NCBI GenBank assembly: GCA_903925075.1
Contig: CAIYDQ010000352.1
Coordinates: 1 to 49,440, forward strand
DNA length: 49,440 nucleotides
Direction: 5' to 3'
From: an uncultured Geobacter sp.
GTDB lineage: Bacteria > Desulfobacterota > Desulfuromonadia > Geobacterales > Geobacteraceae
The notes under the pieces: model-generated
Database searches by the model: none
What the model was told of the DNA's origin: nothing
Seen by the model: the letters and a program-made list of their open reading frames with translations, nothing else
Translations under genes and position numbers: made by a program
In this document: positions 7,379-19,787 of the stretch, piece by piece
Layout of the letters: every line of letters begins with the position of its first letter
How positions within the stretch are numbered: position 1 is the stretch's first letter

Positions 7379-8257
7379 ATGGAAATACCGCGCTACCCGG
7401 CGGCAAGAGCGATCGCGCTGGAGGACAAGCCGCTTTTCGACCGGCTCTTTCTTGACTTGCAACCCCGCATTTCCGAACTGACCTTCGCCAACTTGTTCCT
7501 GTTCCGCAAGGCGCACGACTACCGCCTGACCATGGTGGGCGACGCCGTGGTGGTGCTTGGCCGCGGCTGGGACGGCGCCAGTTACTTCCTTCCCCCTTTG
7601 GGCGGCGACATCGCCGCCGCTCTGCACGAACTTTTCGGCGTCGGCCTCGCCCTTTACGGCGCCGACGATCAATTCGTCGCCGCTTTTCTGCAGGGAGGCG
7701 GGCTTGAGATCGCGCCCGACCGCGACAACTTCGACTATCTGCACCTGAAGGAGGAGATGGCCCTTTTGAGCGGCAAGGAATATCACAAGAAGAAGAACCG
7801 GGTTAACTACTTCGCCGTGAGGCACCGCTTCGTTTCGGAGCCGTACCGGTCGGCTCATCTGGAAGGGGCGCTTGCGCTTTTGGATGATTGGCGCCGGATA
7901 CGGGTGGTGACCGGGCCGGTTTCGGTGCAGGGGGAGGTGGAGGGAGCGGCGGAGGCGCTGAAGCTGCACGCCGAACTGGGGTTGTCCGGGGTGGTGGTCC
8001 TGGTCGAGGGGGAAGTGAAGGGGTTTGCGCTGGGCGAGCGGTTGAACAAGGAGACGGCGGTCTGTCATTTCGAGAAGGGCGACCTCTTCATGGACGGGCT
8101 CTCGCAATTGCTGGACCGGGAGTTCAACCGGCTGCTATTTACCGACTGCCGCTATCTGAACCGGGAGCAGGACCTGGGCGACCTTTCGCTGCGACAGTCG
8201 AAACTTTCCTATCATCCGGTGGACATGGTGCAGAAGTACCGCGTCCGGCGCAGCTAG
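7379..8257 (+). CDS. DUF2156 (LPG-synthase C-terminal-like) protein
   Basis: 292 residues from ATG 7379 (MEIPRYPAAR), which has GGAGG 5 bases upstream; ATG 7361 has no binding site. The pattern matches the DUF2156 family: an N-terminal FDRLFLDLQPRISELTFANLFLFR-like block, a central EYHKKKNRVNYF block and a C-terminal REFNRLLFTDCRYLNREQDLGD block. The family has a double GNAT-like fold related to the catalytic domain of lysylphosphatidylglycerol synthases, which transfer aminoacyl groups from tRNA to lipids. Unlike those, this protein is soluble and lacks the membrane flippase part. Substrate unknown. It converges on selU with 7 bp between stop codons. Confidence 0.8.
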   Translation: MEIPRYPAARAIALEDKPLFDRLFLDLQPRISELTFANLFLFRKAHDYRLTMVGDAVVVLGRGWDGASYFLPPLGGDIAAALHELFGVGLALYGADDQFVAAFLQGGGLEIAPDRDNFDYLHLKEEMALLSGKEYHKKKNRVNYFAVRHRFVSEPYRSAHLEGALALLDDWRRIRVVTGPVSVQGEVEGAAEALKLHAELGLSGVVVLVEGEVKGFALGERLNKETAVCHFEKGDLFMDGLSQLLDREFNRLLFTDCRYLNREQDLGDLSLRQSKLSYHPVDMVQKYRVRRS

Positions 8258-8264
8258 GCGGAAG

Positions 8265-9287
8265 CTAGCCGGACTTCTTTAGAAATTCCAGCAATTGGTC
8301 GGCCGCCGCGTCGAACTCCTCCAGGCAGAGGTTGAAATCCCCCTCCCAATCCTTGTTCTTGTAGTAGACCTTGTCGTAATAGTCGCAGACCAGCCCGGTC
8401 ATGAAGGGCTCCAGCTCCCAGCGCTCCAGGTTGCCGGCCAACTGGTCGCAGATCTTCCCCCCCAGCTTCTTGCGTATCCGCTGCAGCGCGACGGCCATGT
8501 CCTCCTTGTACTCGGGAAGGCCGTACTCCTCGACCAGCCTTCGCACCCGGGTGTCAAGCGAGGCGGAGCACCAGACCCTGACGCCGGCCGCCATCTTCTG
8601 GTAGAAATCTCCCGGCAGCGACACGCGGCCGATGCGCTCGCTCTCTCCTTCCACGATCAGCGGCTCCCCCGGCGGCGCCTTCCTGACCGCGTCCCAAAGC
8701 AGGGTCTCGAAGCGCTTCTGGCTCAGGTTCTGGGTGAGGCCGAGCTGGCCGAAGGCCGATCCCCGATGACAGGCGAGCCCTTCGAGATCGACGACGAAGC
8801 CCCCTTTTTCCTTGAGATGCGTGAGCAGCGTGGTCTTGCCGATGCCGGTCATGCCGTGCAGCACCACCAGCGGCGATCTGGGCTCGAAGGGAAAAAAGTA
8901 TCCGGCCACCTGATTGCGGAAGCTCTTGTAGCCTCCGGTCAGTTGCAGCGCCTGATAGCCGGCCAGCTCCAAAATGGTGGCGACGGTCTTGCTCCTGAGC
9001 CCGCCCCTCCAGCAGTAGACCAAAAGCGGCCGGCCTTGGGCGGCGGCGGCGATGGTCCGCACCATTTCCGGGAAGCGATGCGCGGTCAGTTCCAGCCCGC
9101 GCTCCCTGGCCTGGTGCGGCCCTTGTTGCTTATGGATGGTGCCGATCTCCGCCCGCTCGTCGTTGTCGAGCAGCGGGACGTTGATGGCTCCGGGGAGGTG
9201 ATCCTCGGCGAATTCCAGGGGCGAGCGGACGTCGACCGGCAGGTGGCTGTCCAGCAGGGTCTCGATAAATGGGGTGGTAACGGGCAC
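8265..9287 (-). CDS. selU: tRNA 2-selenouridine synthase
   Basis: 340 residues. The N-terminal rhodanese domain (about 10-135) carries catalytic C92 in YCWRGGLRSK; a P-loop domain follows with GMTGIGKT (145-152). This pairing is diagnostic of SelU (MnmH), which converts 2-thiouridine at the wobble position of some tRNAs to 2-selenouridine using selenophosphate, by way of a geranylated intermediate. Length is usual for the family. The start is GTG 9287 with AAGGAG 6 bases upstream. It is divergent from secA. Its presence implies that the organism makes selenophosphate. Confidence 0.93.
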   Translation of the reverse strand: MPVTTPFIETLLDSHLPVDVRSPLEFAEDHLPGAINVPLLDNDERAEIGTIHKQQGPHQARERGLELTAHRFPEMVRTIAAAAQGRPLLVYCWRGGLRSKTVATILELAGYQALQLTGGYKSFRNQVAGYFFPFEPRSPLVVLHGMTGIGKTTLLTHLKEKGGFVVDLEGLACHRGSAFGQLGLTQNLSQKRFETLLWDAVRKAPPGEPLIVEGESERIGRVSLPGDFYQKMAAGVRVWCSASLDTRVRRLVEEYGLPEYKEDMAVALQRIRKKLGGKICDQLAGNLERWELEPFMTGLVCDYYDKVYYKNKDWEGDFNLCLEEFDAAADQLLEFLKKSG

Positions 9288-9455
9288 GTATTGCTCCTTT
9301 GATCCGGGCCATTATAGGGAGAGGCGCCGCTTTTTGCAAGCGAGAGTAGCGGTTGCCGAGGCGAAGTCGCCTTTTCTGTTGAGCGATTCTCACTTTTGTG
9401 GTACCTTACACTGTTTTTACATCACGTTTATACAGAGCTTAAGGAGATTTCATAG

Positions 9456-12329
<2,874 letters not shown>

Positions 12330-12334
12330 CAATG

Positions 12335-12419
12335 CCGGACCAGCGGGGACCGGTCCGGAAAGTAAAAAAAACTAGACCAGTCGGACCGGTCCGAGAAGTC
12401 CGACCAGTCCGAGGTTTTT
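12335..12419 (+). repeat. 9-bp repeat cluster with hairpins after secA
   Basis: A first hairpin pairs CCGGACC (12335-12341) with GGTCCGG (12352-12358). After an A-rich stretch comes a cluster of GTCCGACC/GGTCGGAC-type units (about 12374-12413), including the 14-base palindrome TCGGACCGGTCCGA, and then a T run at 12415-12419. The same repeat follows valS at 19788-19877. It probably works as a factor-independent terminator for secA, although argJ starts only 15 bases beyond the T run. Confidence 0.6.
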
Positions 12420-12433
12420 AAGAGGGTTTTGCC

Positions 12434-13615
12434 ATGGAACTGAAAGGTTATCGTTTCTCCGCGGTGGAGGCGGCCATCAAGAAGCCGGGCCGGCTCGACC
12501 TGGGGTTGATTTTTTCCGAAGCGCCGGCCTCGGTCGCCGCGGTGTTCACCACCAACCAGGTGCAGGCGGCTCCGGTCCTGATCTCGCGGGCGCGGGCCAA
12601 AAACGGCAGCTGCCGGGCGCTCTTGGTCAACAGCGGCAACGCCAACGCCTGCACGGGCGAACAGGGGATGGCGGACGCGCTCGACTGCGGCAGACGCACG
12701 GCGGAATCTCTGGGATTGCCGGACGACGAGCTGTTGATCGCCTCCACCGGCGTCATCGGTCAACCGCTCCCCATGGAGCGCTTCCGCAAAGGGATCCAGC
12801 CGCTGGTGGACGGGCTCGCCGTCGGCACCTTGGACGACCTGGCCCGCGCCATCATGACCACCGACACCTTCGAGAAAATCGAGAGGCGCCGGGGCGAGGC
12901 CGCAGGAGTGGGCTACTGCGTCGAGGGTGTGGCCAAGGGCGCGGGGATGATCCAGCCGAACATGGCCACCATGCTCTCCTTCCTGGTCACCGACGCCGAC
13001 GTCGATCCCGCCTTCCTGCGCAGCGCCTTCGCGGAATCGGTGGACGGCTCCTTCAACGCCATCACCGTGGACGGCGACACCTCGACCAACGACACCGCCC
13101 TGATCATGGCCAACGGCGCCGCCGGCAACCCCTGCATCAAGGCCGGCACCCCCGAGGGGGAAGCCTTCGTAGCCCTGCTGCACGACGTCCTGCTGTCGCT
13201 TGCCAAGAAAATCGTCAAGGACGGTGAGGGCGCCACCAAGTTCGTGGAACTCACGGTAACGGGGGCGGCGAGCAACGCCGACGCCAAAAAGGCGGCGCTG
13301 TCGGTCGCCAATTCCCTGCTGGTGAAGACGGCTTTCTTCGGCCAGGACGCCAACTGGGGGAGGATCATCACCGCCGTCGGCTATTCCGGCGTGCAGATGG
13401 ATCAGAGGCTGGTCGAGATTCGCTTTGACGAGGTGCTGATGGTCGTAAACGGCGTCTTCGCCGGCGGCGACGCGGAAGCAGCCGGCACAGAGGTGTTGAA
13501 ACAAAAGGAGTTTAAGGTTACTATTGACCTTCGTATCGGCGCGGGACGAGCCGTAGTCTACACCAGCGACCTTTCCTACGACTATGTGCGTATCAACGCC
13601 GACTACCGTACCTGA
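12434..13615 (+). CDS. argJ: Bifunctional ornithine acetyltransferase / N-acetylglutamate synthase ArgJ
   Basis: 393 residues. The hallmark self-cleavage site is present as GAGMIQPNMATML, with nucleophile T179; the enzyme splits there into alpha and beta chains. The N-terminal LVNSGNANACTG and the C-terminal DLSYDYVRINADYRT blocks are also typical. It moves the acetyl group from N-acetylornithine to glutamate, recycling acetyl in arginine synthesis; many members also use acetyl-CoA. No clear ribosome binding site is visible beyond AGAGGG about 8 bases upstream. A 14-bp tandem duplication (ACTACCGTACCTGA) spans the stop codon and the next 14 bases. Confidence 0.96.
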   Translation: MELKGYRFSAVEAAIKKPGRLDLGLIFSEAPASVAAVFTTNQVQAAPVLISRARAKNGSCRALLVNSGNANACTGEQGMADALDCGRRTAESLGLPDDELLIASTGVIGQPLPMERFRKGIQPLVDGLAVGTLDDLARAIMTTDTFEKIERRRGEAAGVGYCVEGVAKGAGMIQPNMATMLSFLVTDADVDPAFLRSAFAESVDGSFNAITVDGDTSTNDTALIMANGAAGNPCIKAGTPEGEAFVALLHDVLLSLAKKIVKDGEGATKFVELTVTGAASNADAKKAALSVANSLLVKTAFFGQDANWGRIITAVGYSGVQMDQRLVEIRFDEVLMVVNGVFAGGDAEAAGTEVLKQKEFKVTIDLRIGAGRAVVYTSDLSYDYVRINADYRT

Positions 13616-13629
13616 ACTACCGTACCTGA
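13602..13629 (+). repeat. 14-bp tandem duplication across the argJ stop
   Basis: ACTACCGTACCTGA occurs twice, at 13602-13615 and 13616-13629. The first copy includes the last codons and stop of argJ. It looks like a recent replication-slippage product and does not change the protein. Confidence 0.7.
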
Positions 13630-13653
13630 GATTACCTGACCGCTGGAGGCACA

Positions 13654-14061
13654 ATGACTGTAACGAGGCTTTTAGGAACGGTGACGGCCGCACTTCTGCT
13701 CGGTTTCGCGGGGCAAGCGCAGTGCGAGGCAAGCGACCTGAAGATCACCGAGATGGCGGTCACCACCAAGGTCGTCAAGGGCAATCCCATCGACTCCGTC
13801 AGGCGCATCTCGTCCTCTTCGGTAAAGTCTCTTTATTGTTTCACCAGATTCTCGGGACCAAAGGATACGGACACCACCGTAAAGCATATTTGGTACCTGA
13901 ACAACAAAGCGGTGTATGAAGACAGCATGCCGGTAAAAGGGGCGCATTGGCGCACCTACAGCAGCAAGAGCGTGGAAAAAGGGGTGTCCGGCGAATGGCG
14001 CTGCGACGCTCAGGACAGCGAAGGAAACGTCTTGAAATCGGTCAGCTTCACGATGAATTAA
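13654..14061 (+). CDS. Secreted DUF2914 domain protein
   Basis: 135 residues. A signal peptide covers about residues 1-25 (MTVTRLLG, hydrophobic core, then QAQCEAS). The mature part fits DUF2914: SLYCFTRFSGPKD, TVKHIWYLNNKAVYE, HWRTYSSKSV and GEWRCDAQDSEGNVL blocks, a small beta-sandwich-like domain found in exported or membrane-anchored proteins of unknown role. CTGGAGG lies 5 bases before the ATG. The next gene starts 36 bases after the stop, so the two may be co-transcribed. The function is not known. Confidence 0.85.
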   Translation: MTVTRLLGTVTAALLLGFAGQAQCEASDLKITEMAVTTKVVKGNPIDSVRRISSSSVKSLYCFTRFSGPKDTDTTVKHIWYLNNKAVYEDSMPVKGAHWRTYSSKSVEKGVSGEWRCDAQDSEGNVLKSVSFTMN

Positions 14062-14097
14062 GGCTTAACGTTGCACAGAGCATAGAGTAAACAGGTA

Positions 14098-15393
14098 ATG
14101 AGCAAGCTGAACCACACCCCTGGCAGCGCCGACGACAAAGGCCTCGCCAGGGGCGCCGCAACCTTTCTTAGCACTGTCGTCTGCGCAGTCGCACTCGCCC
14201 TGGCCGCTCCTTCCTTCGGGGCGGACCCGCCCAAAATAGACACGCCTTCCAAGATCGACTCGCATCCAAGCGATCCCTCCAAGAGCGGACCGTCCGGCAA
14301 CAAGCCGCCCAAGACCGACGCCTCCGGGATAGATCGTTTGCTGGCCGAGGCCATCGGCCAGCACTTGATCGCCGGCGCGGTGGTGCTGATCGGCAGCCAC
14401 GACCAGGTGCTCTTCCAACAGGCTTACGGCCGCGTCTCCCCGCTTGCCGACGCGCGCGTCATGACCGTCGACACCATCTTCGACGTCGCCTCCCTCACCA
14501 AGGTGATCGCCACCACCCCGGCGGTCCTGAAGCTTGCCGAAGAGGGGAGGCTTTCCCTGCTCGACCCCGTGGTGAAATGGTTCCCGGAATTCAAAGGGCG
14601 CGGCAAGGACGCCATCCTGGTCCTGAACCTCTTGACCCACACCTCGGGGCTGAACGACATCCAGCTCTCCAGCGAGAACGCGCTGCAAAGCGCCATCCAG
14701 GGGGCGGCGGAGCAGAGCCTGAAGGGAGAGGTGGGGAGCCGCTTTCGCTATGCGGATCTGAATTTCATCCTGCTCGCCGAACTCACCCGCCGGGCCACCG
14801 GCGCAGGCCTCGACCTTTATGCCCGGGCCTCTTTCTATGGCCCGCTCGGCATGGCTGACACCTCCTTCAACCCGCGCGACAAGCAACGCTGCTCGGCGAC
14901 CCTGTGCGATGAGCGCCTGGTTACCGGAGAGGTTCAGGATCGCCTTTCCCGCCAATTGGGCGGCGTGGCCGGGCATGCCGGCCTCTTCTCGACCGCCGGC
15001 GATCTCGCCAAATTCTGCCGCATGATGCTCTCCGGCGGTTCCTTGGAGGGGAAAAGGGTGCTGGCGCAGCGCACGGTCGATCAGATGACGGCCCCCTATT
15101 TCTCGCGCGGCGGCAACGTGGTGCGCGGTTTGGGCTGGGATATCGCTTCCCCCTACTCCGCGCCGCGCGGCGGCGGCTTCTCCAGGGTTTCCTTCGGCCA
15201 TACCGGCTACTCGGGTTCCTCGATCTGGATCGATCCTGTGTCCGACACCTTCGTGATCCTGCTGACGGCCCGCCTCGACTATCGGCAGGTGCATGAATTC
15301 AACCGGCTCCGGGGGGGACTCTCCACCCTGGCGTCGCGGCTGTTCGGCATCCCGCCGGAGCTTAGGGAGATGGGGCAATTGAGCGACGACTGA
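14098..15393 (+). CDS. Class C beta-lactamase-like serine hydrolase, exported
   Basis: 431 residues. The N-terminus has a hydrophobic export segment at about 20-41, followed by a Pro/Lys/Asp-rich linker. The catalytic motif SxxK is S132-LTK135 (FDVASLTKV), preceded by the usual region and followed by HTSGLND. A YADLN box stands in the place of the YxN motif, and FGHTGYSGSS near the C-terminus replaces KTG. This is the beta-lactamase/transpeptidase-like family (pfam00144): periplasmic esterases, D-aminopeptidases or penicillin-binding proteins. The HTG box favours an esterase or peptidase over a true beta-lactamase. The ribosome binding site is weak (ACAGGTA). Substrate unknown. Confidence 0.88.
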   Translation: MSKLNHTPGSADDKGLARGAATFLSTVVCAVALALAAPSFGADPPKIDTPSKIDSHPSDPSKSGPSGNKPPKTDASGIDRLLAEAIGQHLIAGAVVLIGSHDQVLFQQAYGRVSPLADARVMTVDTIFDVASLTKVIATTPAVLKLAEEGRLSLLDPVVKWFPEFKGRGKDAILVLNLLTHTSGLNDIQLSSENALQSAIQGAAEQSLKGEVGSRFRYADLNFILLAELTRRATGAGLDLYARASFYGPLGMADTSFNPRDKQRCSATLCDERLVTGEVQDRLSRQLGGVAGHAGLFSTAGDLAKFCRMMLSGGSLEGKRVLAQRTVDQMTAPYFSRGGNVVRGLGWDIASPYSAPRGGGFSRVSFGHTGYSGSSIWIDPVSDTFVILLTARLDYRQVHEFNRLRGGLSTLASRLFGIPPELREMGQLSDD

Positions 15394-15574
15394 TGCCGGC
15401 AAATGGGGGCAAAAACCTTGACACCCTACGCCCTTTATGCTAGCTTTTTTTACCTTTTTCTGCGGATTCACAATGCCGTTGCATAGTTAGCAGCCGGCCT
15501 GCATGGTCGGGCAACCACAACTCACCCGTAGTGCCGACGCCTGATGGACAACTTCCGGAGTACAGGGGGGATAG

Positions 15575-16996
15575 ATGGGCCACAGACTGCTGCTTGCAGA
15601 CGACAGCATCACCATCCAGAAGGTGGTGGCGATCATCTTCGCCAACGAGGAATACGAACTTACCGTGGTGGACAACGGTATTGCGGCCCTCGAAAAGGCG
15701 CGCGAGATCCGTCCCGACGTGATGCTGGTGGACGCCCTGATGCCCGGCAAGACCGGCTACGAGGTCTGCGCCGAGATCAGGCGCGACCCGCAGCTCTGCG
15801 CGGTCCCCATTTTGCTGCTGATCGGCGCCTTCGAAAATCCCGACGAAGAGGAGGCGCGCAGTTGCGGCGCCGACTCCTCCATTTCCAAACCCTTTGAGTC
15901 TCAGCAGTTGATCGACCGGGTCAAGGAAATGCTGGAACTGGGCAAGGACCGAAGCGTCGCTCCGCCCGTCCGGCCGCTGCCGCTGGAATCCGCGGCCGAG
16001 GAACTGTGGGGCGACCTCTCCGCCTTTGACGTCATGCCTCCGGTGGCAGTGACGGCAGCGCCGGCAGCGACGCCCCCGCCGGCACCAGCGGCACAAGCGA
16101 GTGAGCCGGCAGTGCCGACCAAGCCTGCCCGGGAGCCGGTTGCGCCTGCTTACAGCGCGCCCGTTTCCGCGCCGGCCCCCTCCTCGCCTGGCGCCGCGAG
16201 CGAGCCGTTTCGCGCGGCGCCCGCCGTTTTGGAAGAAGACATTATCGAGGCCGGCTACGAAGACGACCTTTGGGGCGCTTTCGAGATGGACGAGGAGCCC
16301 AAAGTCCCGGCAGCCGCCCCCCCGGTTGGCGCGGGCCTGGAGCCGGAAGAGGAGCTGGAGGCGGAGGAATTCTTCAGCTTCGAGGACGAGTCGGAGGCGA
16401 TCGAGGAGACCGGCCCGGCGCTGGGCGCGGTCGGAGCGATCGAGGCTCTCGTCGATGAGCCGGTGGTGCTTCCCTCGGACGAGGACCTGTTCGCTTTCTC
16501 GGACGACTTGAGTTTCAAGTCCCCGCCGCAGGGGGAGCCGTTCCTGCTTCAGGAGTATGAGCCGTTCTCCTTCGAGCCGGAGCCCGAGTCCGAACCCGCG
16601 CCGGCAGCCGCGCCGGGACTCGAGCCCCCCCCCGCGCTGGCAGCCGAGCCGGCGCCTGATCCCGAATTTGAGTTGGAGGCCGAGCTTGAACTGGAGCTTG
16701 GGCTAGCGCCGGTAGAGCCGGAGCCGTACGAGCCGGCATTGTTCGATCCGTTCGCTGAACCCGCGCCCATTTTGGAACCTCAAAGCGCGCCGATCTTCCA
16801 GCAGCAGCCGACGGTGGCCGGCGTGGCGCAACAGCAGCCCGGCGTCGCCGCGTTGAACGAGTCGGAGCTGGTGGCGGCCATTTCCAAGATATCCAGGGAA
16901 GTGATCGAGCGGATCGTCTGGGAGGTGGTCCCCGATCTGGCCGAGGCGCTGATCAAGGAAGAGATCCGCAAACTCAAGGCCGGCATCCGCGGCTAG
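15575..16996 (+). CDS. Receiver protein with long acidic/proline-rich linker
   Basis: 473 residues. An N-terminal receiver (about 1-120) has phospho-acceptor D53 (LVDALMPGKTG) and K109 (SISKPFE). Residues about 150-410 are low complexity, rich in Pro, Ala and Glu. A conserved-looking helical end follows (about 425-473, REVIERIVWEVVPDLAEALIKEEIRKL). There is no DNA-binding or enzymatic domain, so output is probably by protein contact. The layout resembles RomR-type polarity proteins of myxobacteria, but I only note the resemblance. A perfect -35 TTGACA at 15418 with a weak -10 TAGCTT 17 bp on may be the promoter. A rho-independent terminator follows at 17058-17083. Confidence 0.85.
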   Translation: MGHRLLLADDSITIQKVVAIIFANEEYELTVVDNGIAALEKAREIRPDVMLVDALMPGKTGYEVCAEIRRDPQLCAVPILLLIGAFENPDEEEARSCGADSSISKPFESQQLIDRVKEMLELGKDRSVAPPVRPLPLESAAEELWGDLSAFDVMPPVAVTAAPAATPPPAPAAQASEPAVPTKPAREPVAPAYSAPVSAPAPSSPGAASEPFRAAPAVLEEDIIEAGYEDDLWGAFEMDEEPKVPAAAPPVGAGLEPEEELEAEEFFSFEDESEAIEETGPALGAVGAIEALVDEPVVLPSDEDLFAFSDDLSFKSPPQGEPFLLQEYEPFSFEPEPESEPAPAAAPGLEPPPALAAEPAPDPEFELEAELELELGLAPVEPEPYEPALFDPFAEPAPILEPQSAPIFQQQPTVAGVAQQQPGVAALNESELVAAISKISREVIERIVWEVVPDLAEALIKEEIRKLKAGIRG

Positions 16997-17057
16997 GCGA
17001 TGCGGCGAAACCTCTGTGGTAAAGCTTTAGATTTTGAGTCCTAAAAATTTTCGGAAT

Positions 17058-17083
17058 AAGGGGATTTCACAATCCCCTTTTTT
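17058..17083 (+). terminator. Rho-independent terminator after the receiver protein
   Basis: GGGGATT (17060-17066), loop TCAC, AATCCCC (17071-17077), extended by AA/TT, then a T run to 17083. It separates the receiver gene from valS, so valS needs its own promoter in the short remaining gap or depends on read-through. Confidence 0.9.
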
Positions 17084-17112
17084 AATTACTAACTTCATAA
17101 GAGGTAGAGGGA

Positions 17113-19776
17113 ATGGCAAACAAAGAGCTGGACAAGGTATACGAGCCTAAAAGCGTGGAACAAAAATGGTACGAGCAGTGGGAGCAAAAGGGCTACTTCC
17201 ACGCGACGCTCCCCTCGGATAAACCTTCCTACAGCATCGTCATCCCCCCTCCCAACATCACCGGGGTGCTGCACATGGGGCACGCCCTGAACAACACCCT
17301 GCAGGATATCCTGTGCCGCTGGAAGCGGATGAGCGGTTACAACGTGCTCTGGATGCCGGGCACCGACCACGCGGGGATCGCCACTCAGAACGTGGTGGAG
17401 CGCCAGTTGGCCGCCGAGGGGAAGGATCGTTTCGAGCTGGGACGCGAGGCGTTCATCGAACGGGTCTGGCAGTGGAAGGGGGAATCAGGGGGGCAGATCA
17501 TCGACCAGTTGAAGAGACTGGGGGCTTCCTGCGATTGGGAGCGCGAGCGCTTCACCATGGACGCCGGGCTCTCCACGGCGGTGCGCGAGGTGTTCGTCCG
17601 TCTCTACGGCGAAGGGCTGATCTATCGCGACAACCGCCTGATCAACTGGTGCCCGCGCTGCCACACGGCGCTCTCCGACATCGAAGTCGAGCACGAGGAG
17701 AAGGCGGGGCACATGTGGCACCTGCGCTACCCGGTTGTCGGGAGCGACCAGTTCCTGGTGGTCGCCACCACCAGGCCCGAGACCATGTTGGGCGACACCG
17801 CGGTGGCCGTCAATCCGGCCGACGAGCGCTACAGCCACCTGATCGGCCAAAAGGTGATGCTGCCGCTGGTGAACCGCGAGATCCCGATCGTCGCCGACGA
17901 CTACGTGGACAAGGAGTTCGGCACCGGCGTGGTCAAGATCACCCCGGCCCACGACTTCAACGACTTCGAGGTGGGGCTGAGGCACAACCTGGATCGCATC
18001 AACGTCTTCGACGAGTCGGGCGTGGTCAATGCCGCCGGCAAGCAGTACGAAGGGATGGACAGGTTCGCGGCCAGGAAACAGGTGGTGGCCGACCTGGAAG
18101 CGGCGGGGCTTTTGGAGCGGATCCAGGACCACGCCCTCTCCGTCGGCGGCTGCTACCGCTGCAAGACCGTGGTCGAGCCCTACATGTCGCTGCAATGGTA
18201 CGTCAAAGTGGCGCCGCTGGCGGAGAAGGCGCTGGCCGCCGTCAAGGACGGCCGCACCAAGATCGTCCCCGCGCAGTGGGAGAACACCTATTACGACTGG
18301 ATGGAGAACATCAGGGACTGGTGCATATCGCGCCAGATCTGGTGGGGACACCGGATTCCCGCCTGGTTTTGCGACCACTGCGGCGCCATCACCGTGGCCA
18401 AAGAGGACCCGACCGCCTGCGAGAAATGCGGCTCCGACGAGATCCGTCAGGAGACCGACGTGCTCGACACCTGGTTTTCCTCCGCCCTCTGGCCTTTCTC
18501 GACGCTGGGCTGGCCGGAAAAGACTCCGGAGCTCGCCTCCTTTTACCCGACCTCCTGCCTGGTCACCGGCTTCGACATCCTCTTTTTCTGGGTGGCCCGC
18601 ATGATGATGATGGGGCTGCACTTCATGGACGAGGTCCCCTTCACCGACGTCTACATCCATGCCCTGGTGCGCGATTCCCAGGGACAGAAGATGAGCAAAT
18701 CCAAGGGGAACGTGATCGATCCGCTGACCGTGATCGACGCCTACGGCACCGACGCCTTCCGCTTCACGCTGGCCGCCTTCGCGGCGCAGGGGCGCGACGT
18801 CAAGCTGGCCGAGGAGCGGATCGCCGGCTACCGCAACTTCGCCAACAAGATCTGGAACGCCTCCCGCTTCGCCATGATGAACCTGGAAGGGTTCGAACCG
18901 GGGACGGTAGATCCCGCCTCCTTGAAGCTTTCCAACGCCGACCGCTGGATCCTGTTCCGGCTGAACGAGGCCGCGGCTTCCGTCGACGGGGCGCTGGCCG
19001 GCTTCCGCTTCAACGAGGCGGCGAGCGACCTGTACCGCTTCACCTGGAGCGAATTCTGCGACTGGTACATCGAGCTGGTCAAGGACGACCTCTACAACGG
19101 GGACGCCGAGCGCCGGGCGAGCGCCAAGTACGTGCTCTGGCTGGTCCTGGAGAACCTGTTGCGCCTTTTGCACCCCTTCATGCCCTTCATCACCGAGGAG
19201 ATCTGGCAGGCGCTCCCCAAATGCGCCGGACCCGAGTCGATCATGCTCGCGCCCTATCCGACGCCGCGCGAGGAGTGGACGGCTTATGGCCCCGCCGCCA
19301 CCGAGATGGAGCTGGTGATGGACGTCATCAAGGGGATCAGGAACATCCGGGGCGAGATGGAGGTGCCGCCCAGCAAGCAGATCGCCGCCCTTTTGGACTG
19401 CAAGTCGGCCGAGAGCCTGGCGCTCTTGAAGAAGAACGAGGCCTACGTGATGAGCCTGGCCCGTCTTTCCGACCTGGCCATCGGGCAGGGGATCGAGCGG
19501 CCGGCGGAGGCTTCCTTGCAGGTCGCCGGCGACGTCGAGATCGTGGTGCCGCTGCGCGGCCTGGTGAACGTCGAAGAAGAAGAGAAGCGCCTGAACAAGG
19601 AGATCGCCAAGATCGAGAAGGACATCGATTTCCTCTCCAAAAAGCTGGAGAACCCGAGCTTCGTGGAGCGTGCGCCCGCCGAGGTGGTGGTGAAGGAGCG
19701 CGAGAAGATCGCGGAGTTCGCCAACAAGAAACGGCTGCTGGAGGAGAGCCTGGAGAAGATCCAGCGCCTGCGCTAG
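17113..19776 (+). CDS. valS: Valyl-tRNA synthetase
   Basis: 887 residues, full length for a bacterial ValRS. Class I signatures: the HIGH box as HMGH within PPNITGVLHMGHALN (about 54-57) and KMSKS at 526-530. The editing domain has ATTRPETMLGDTAVAV. The C-terminal coiled coil (NVEEEEKRLNKEIAKIEKDID) that grips the tRNA is present. It charges tRNA-Val and hydrolyses mischarged Thr. The ATG is preceded by GAGG at 8 bases. A hairpin-forming repeat with a T run follows the gene. Confidence 0.98.
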   Translation: MANKELDKVYEPKSVEQKWYEQWEQKGYFHATLPSDKPSYSIVIPPPNITGVLHMGHALNNTLQDILCRWKRMSGYNVLWMPGTDHAGIATQNVVERQLAAEGKDRFELGREAFIERVWQWKGESGGQIIDQLKRLGASCDWERERFTMDAGLSTAVREVFVRLYGEGLIYRDNRLINWCPRCHTALSDIEVEHEEKAGHMWHLRYPVVGSDQFLVVATTRPETMLGDTAVAVNPADERYSHLIGQKVMLPLVNREIPIVADDYVDKEFGTGVVKITPAHDFNDFEVGLRHNLDRINVFDESGVVNAAGKQYEGMDRFAARKQVVADLEAAGLLERIQDHALSVGGCYRCKTVVEPYMSLQWYVKVAPLAEKALAAVKDGRTKIVPAQWENTYYDWMENIRDWCISRQIWWGHRIPAWFCDHCGAITVAKEDPTACEKCGSDEIRQETDVLDTWFSSALWPFSTLGWPEKTPELASFYPTSCLVTGFDILFFWVARMMMMGLHFMDEVPFTDVYIHALVRDSQGQKMSKSKGNVIDPLTVIDAYGTDAFRFTLAAFAAQGRDVKLAEERIAGYRNFANKIWNASRFAMMNLEGFEPGTVDPASLKLSNADRWILFRLNEAAASVDGALAGFRFNEAASDLYRFTWSEFCDWYIELVKDDLYNGDAERRASAKYVLWLVLENLLRLLHPFMPFITEEIWQALPKCAGPESIMLAPYPTPREEWTAYGPAATEMELVMDVIKGIRNIRGEMEVPPSKQIAALLDCKSAESLALLKKNEAYVMSLARLSDLAIGQGIERPAEASLQVAGDVEIVVPLRGLVNVEEEEKRLNKEIAKIEKDIDFLSKKLENPSFVERAPAEVVVKEREKIAEFANKKRLLEESLEKIQRLR

Positions 19777-19787
19777 CAAGAGGTTTT

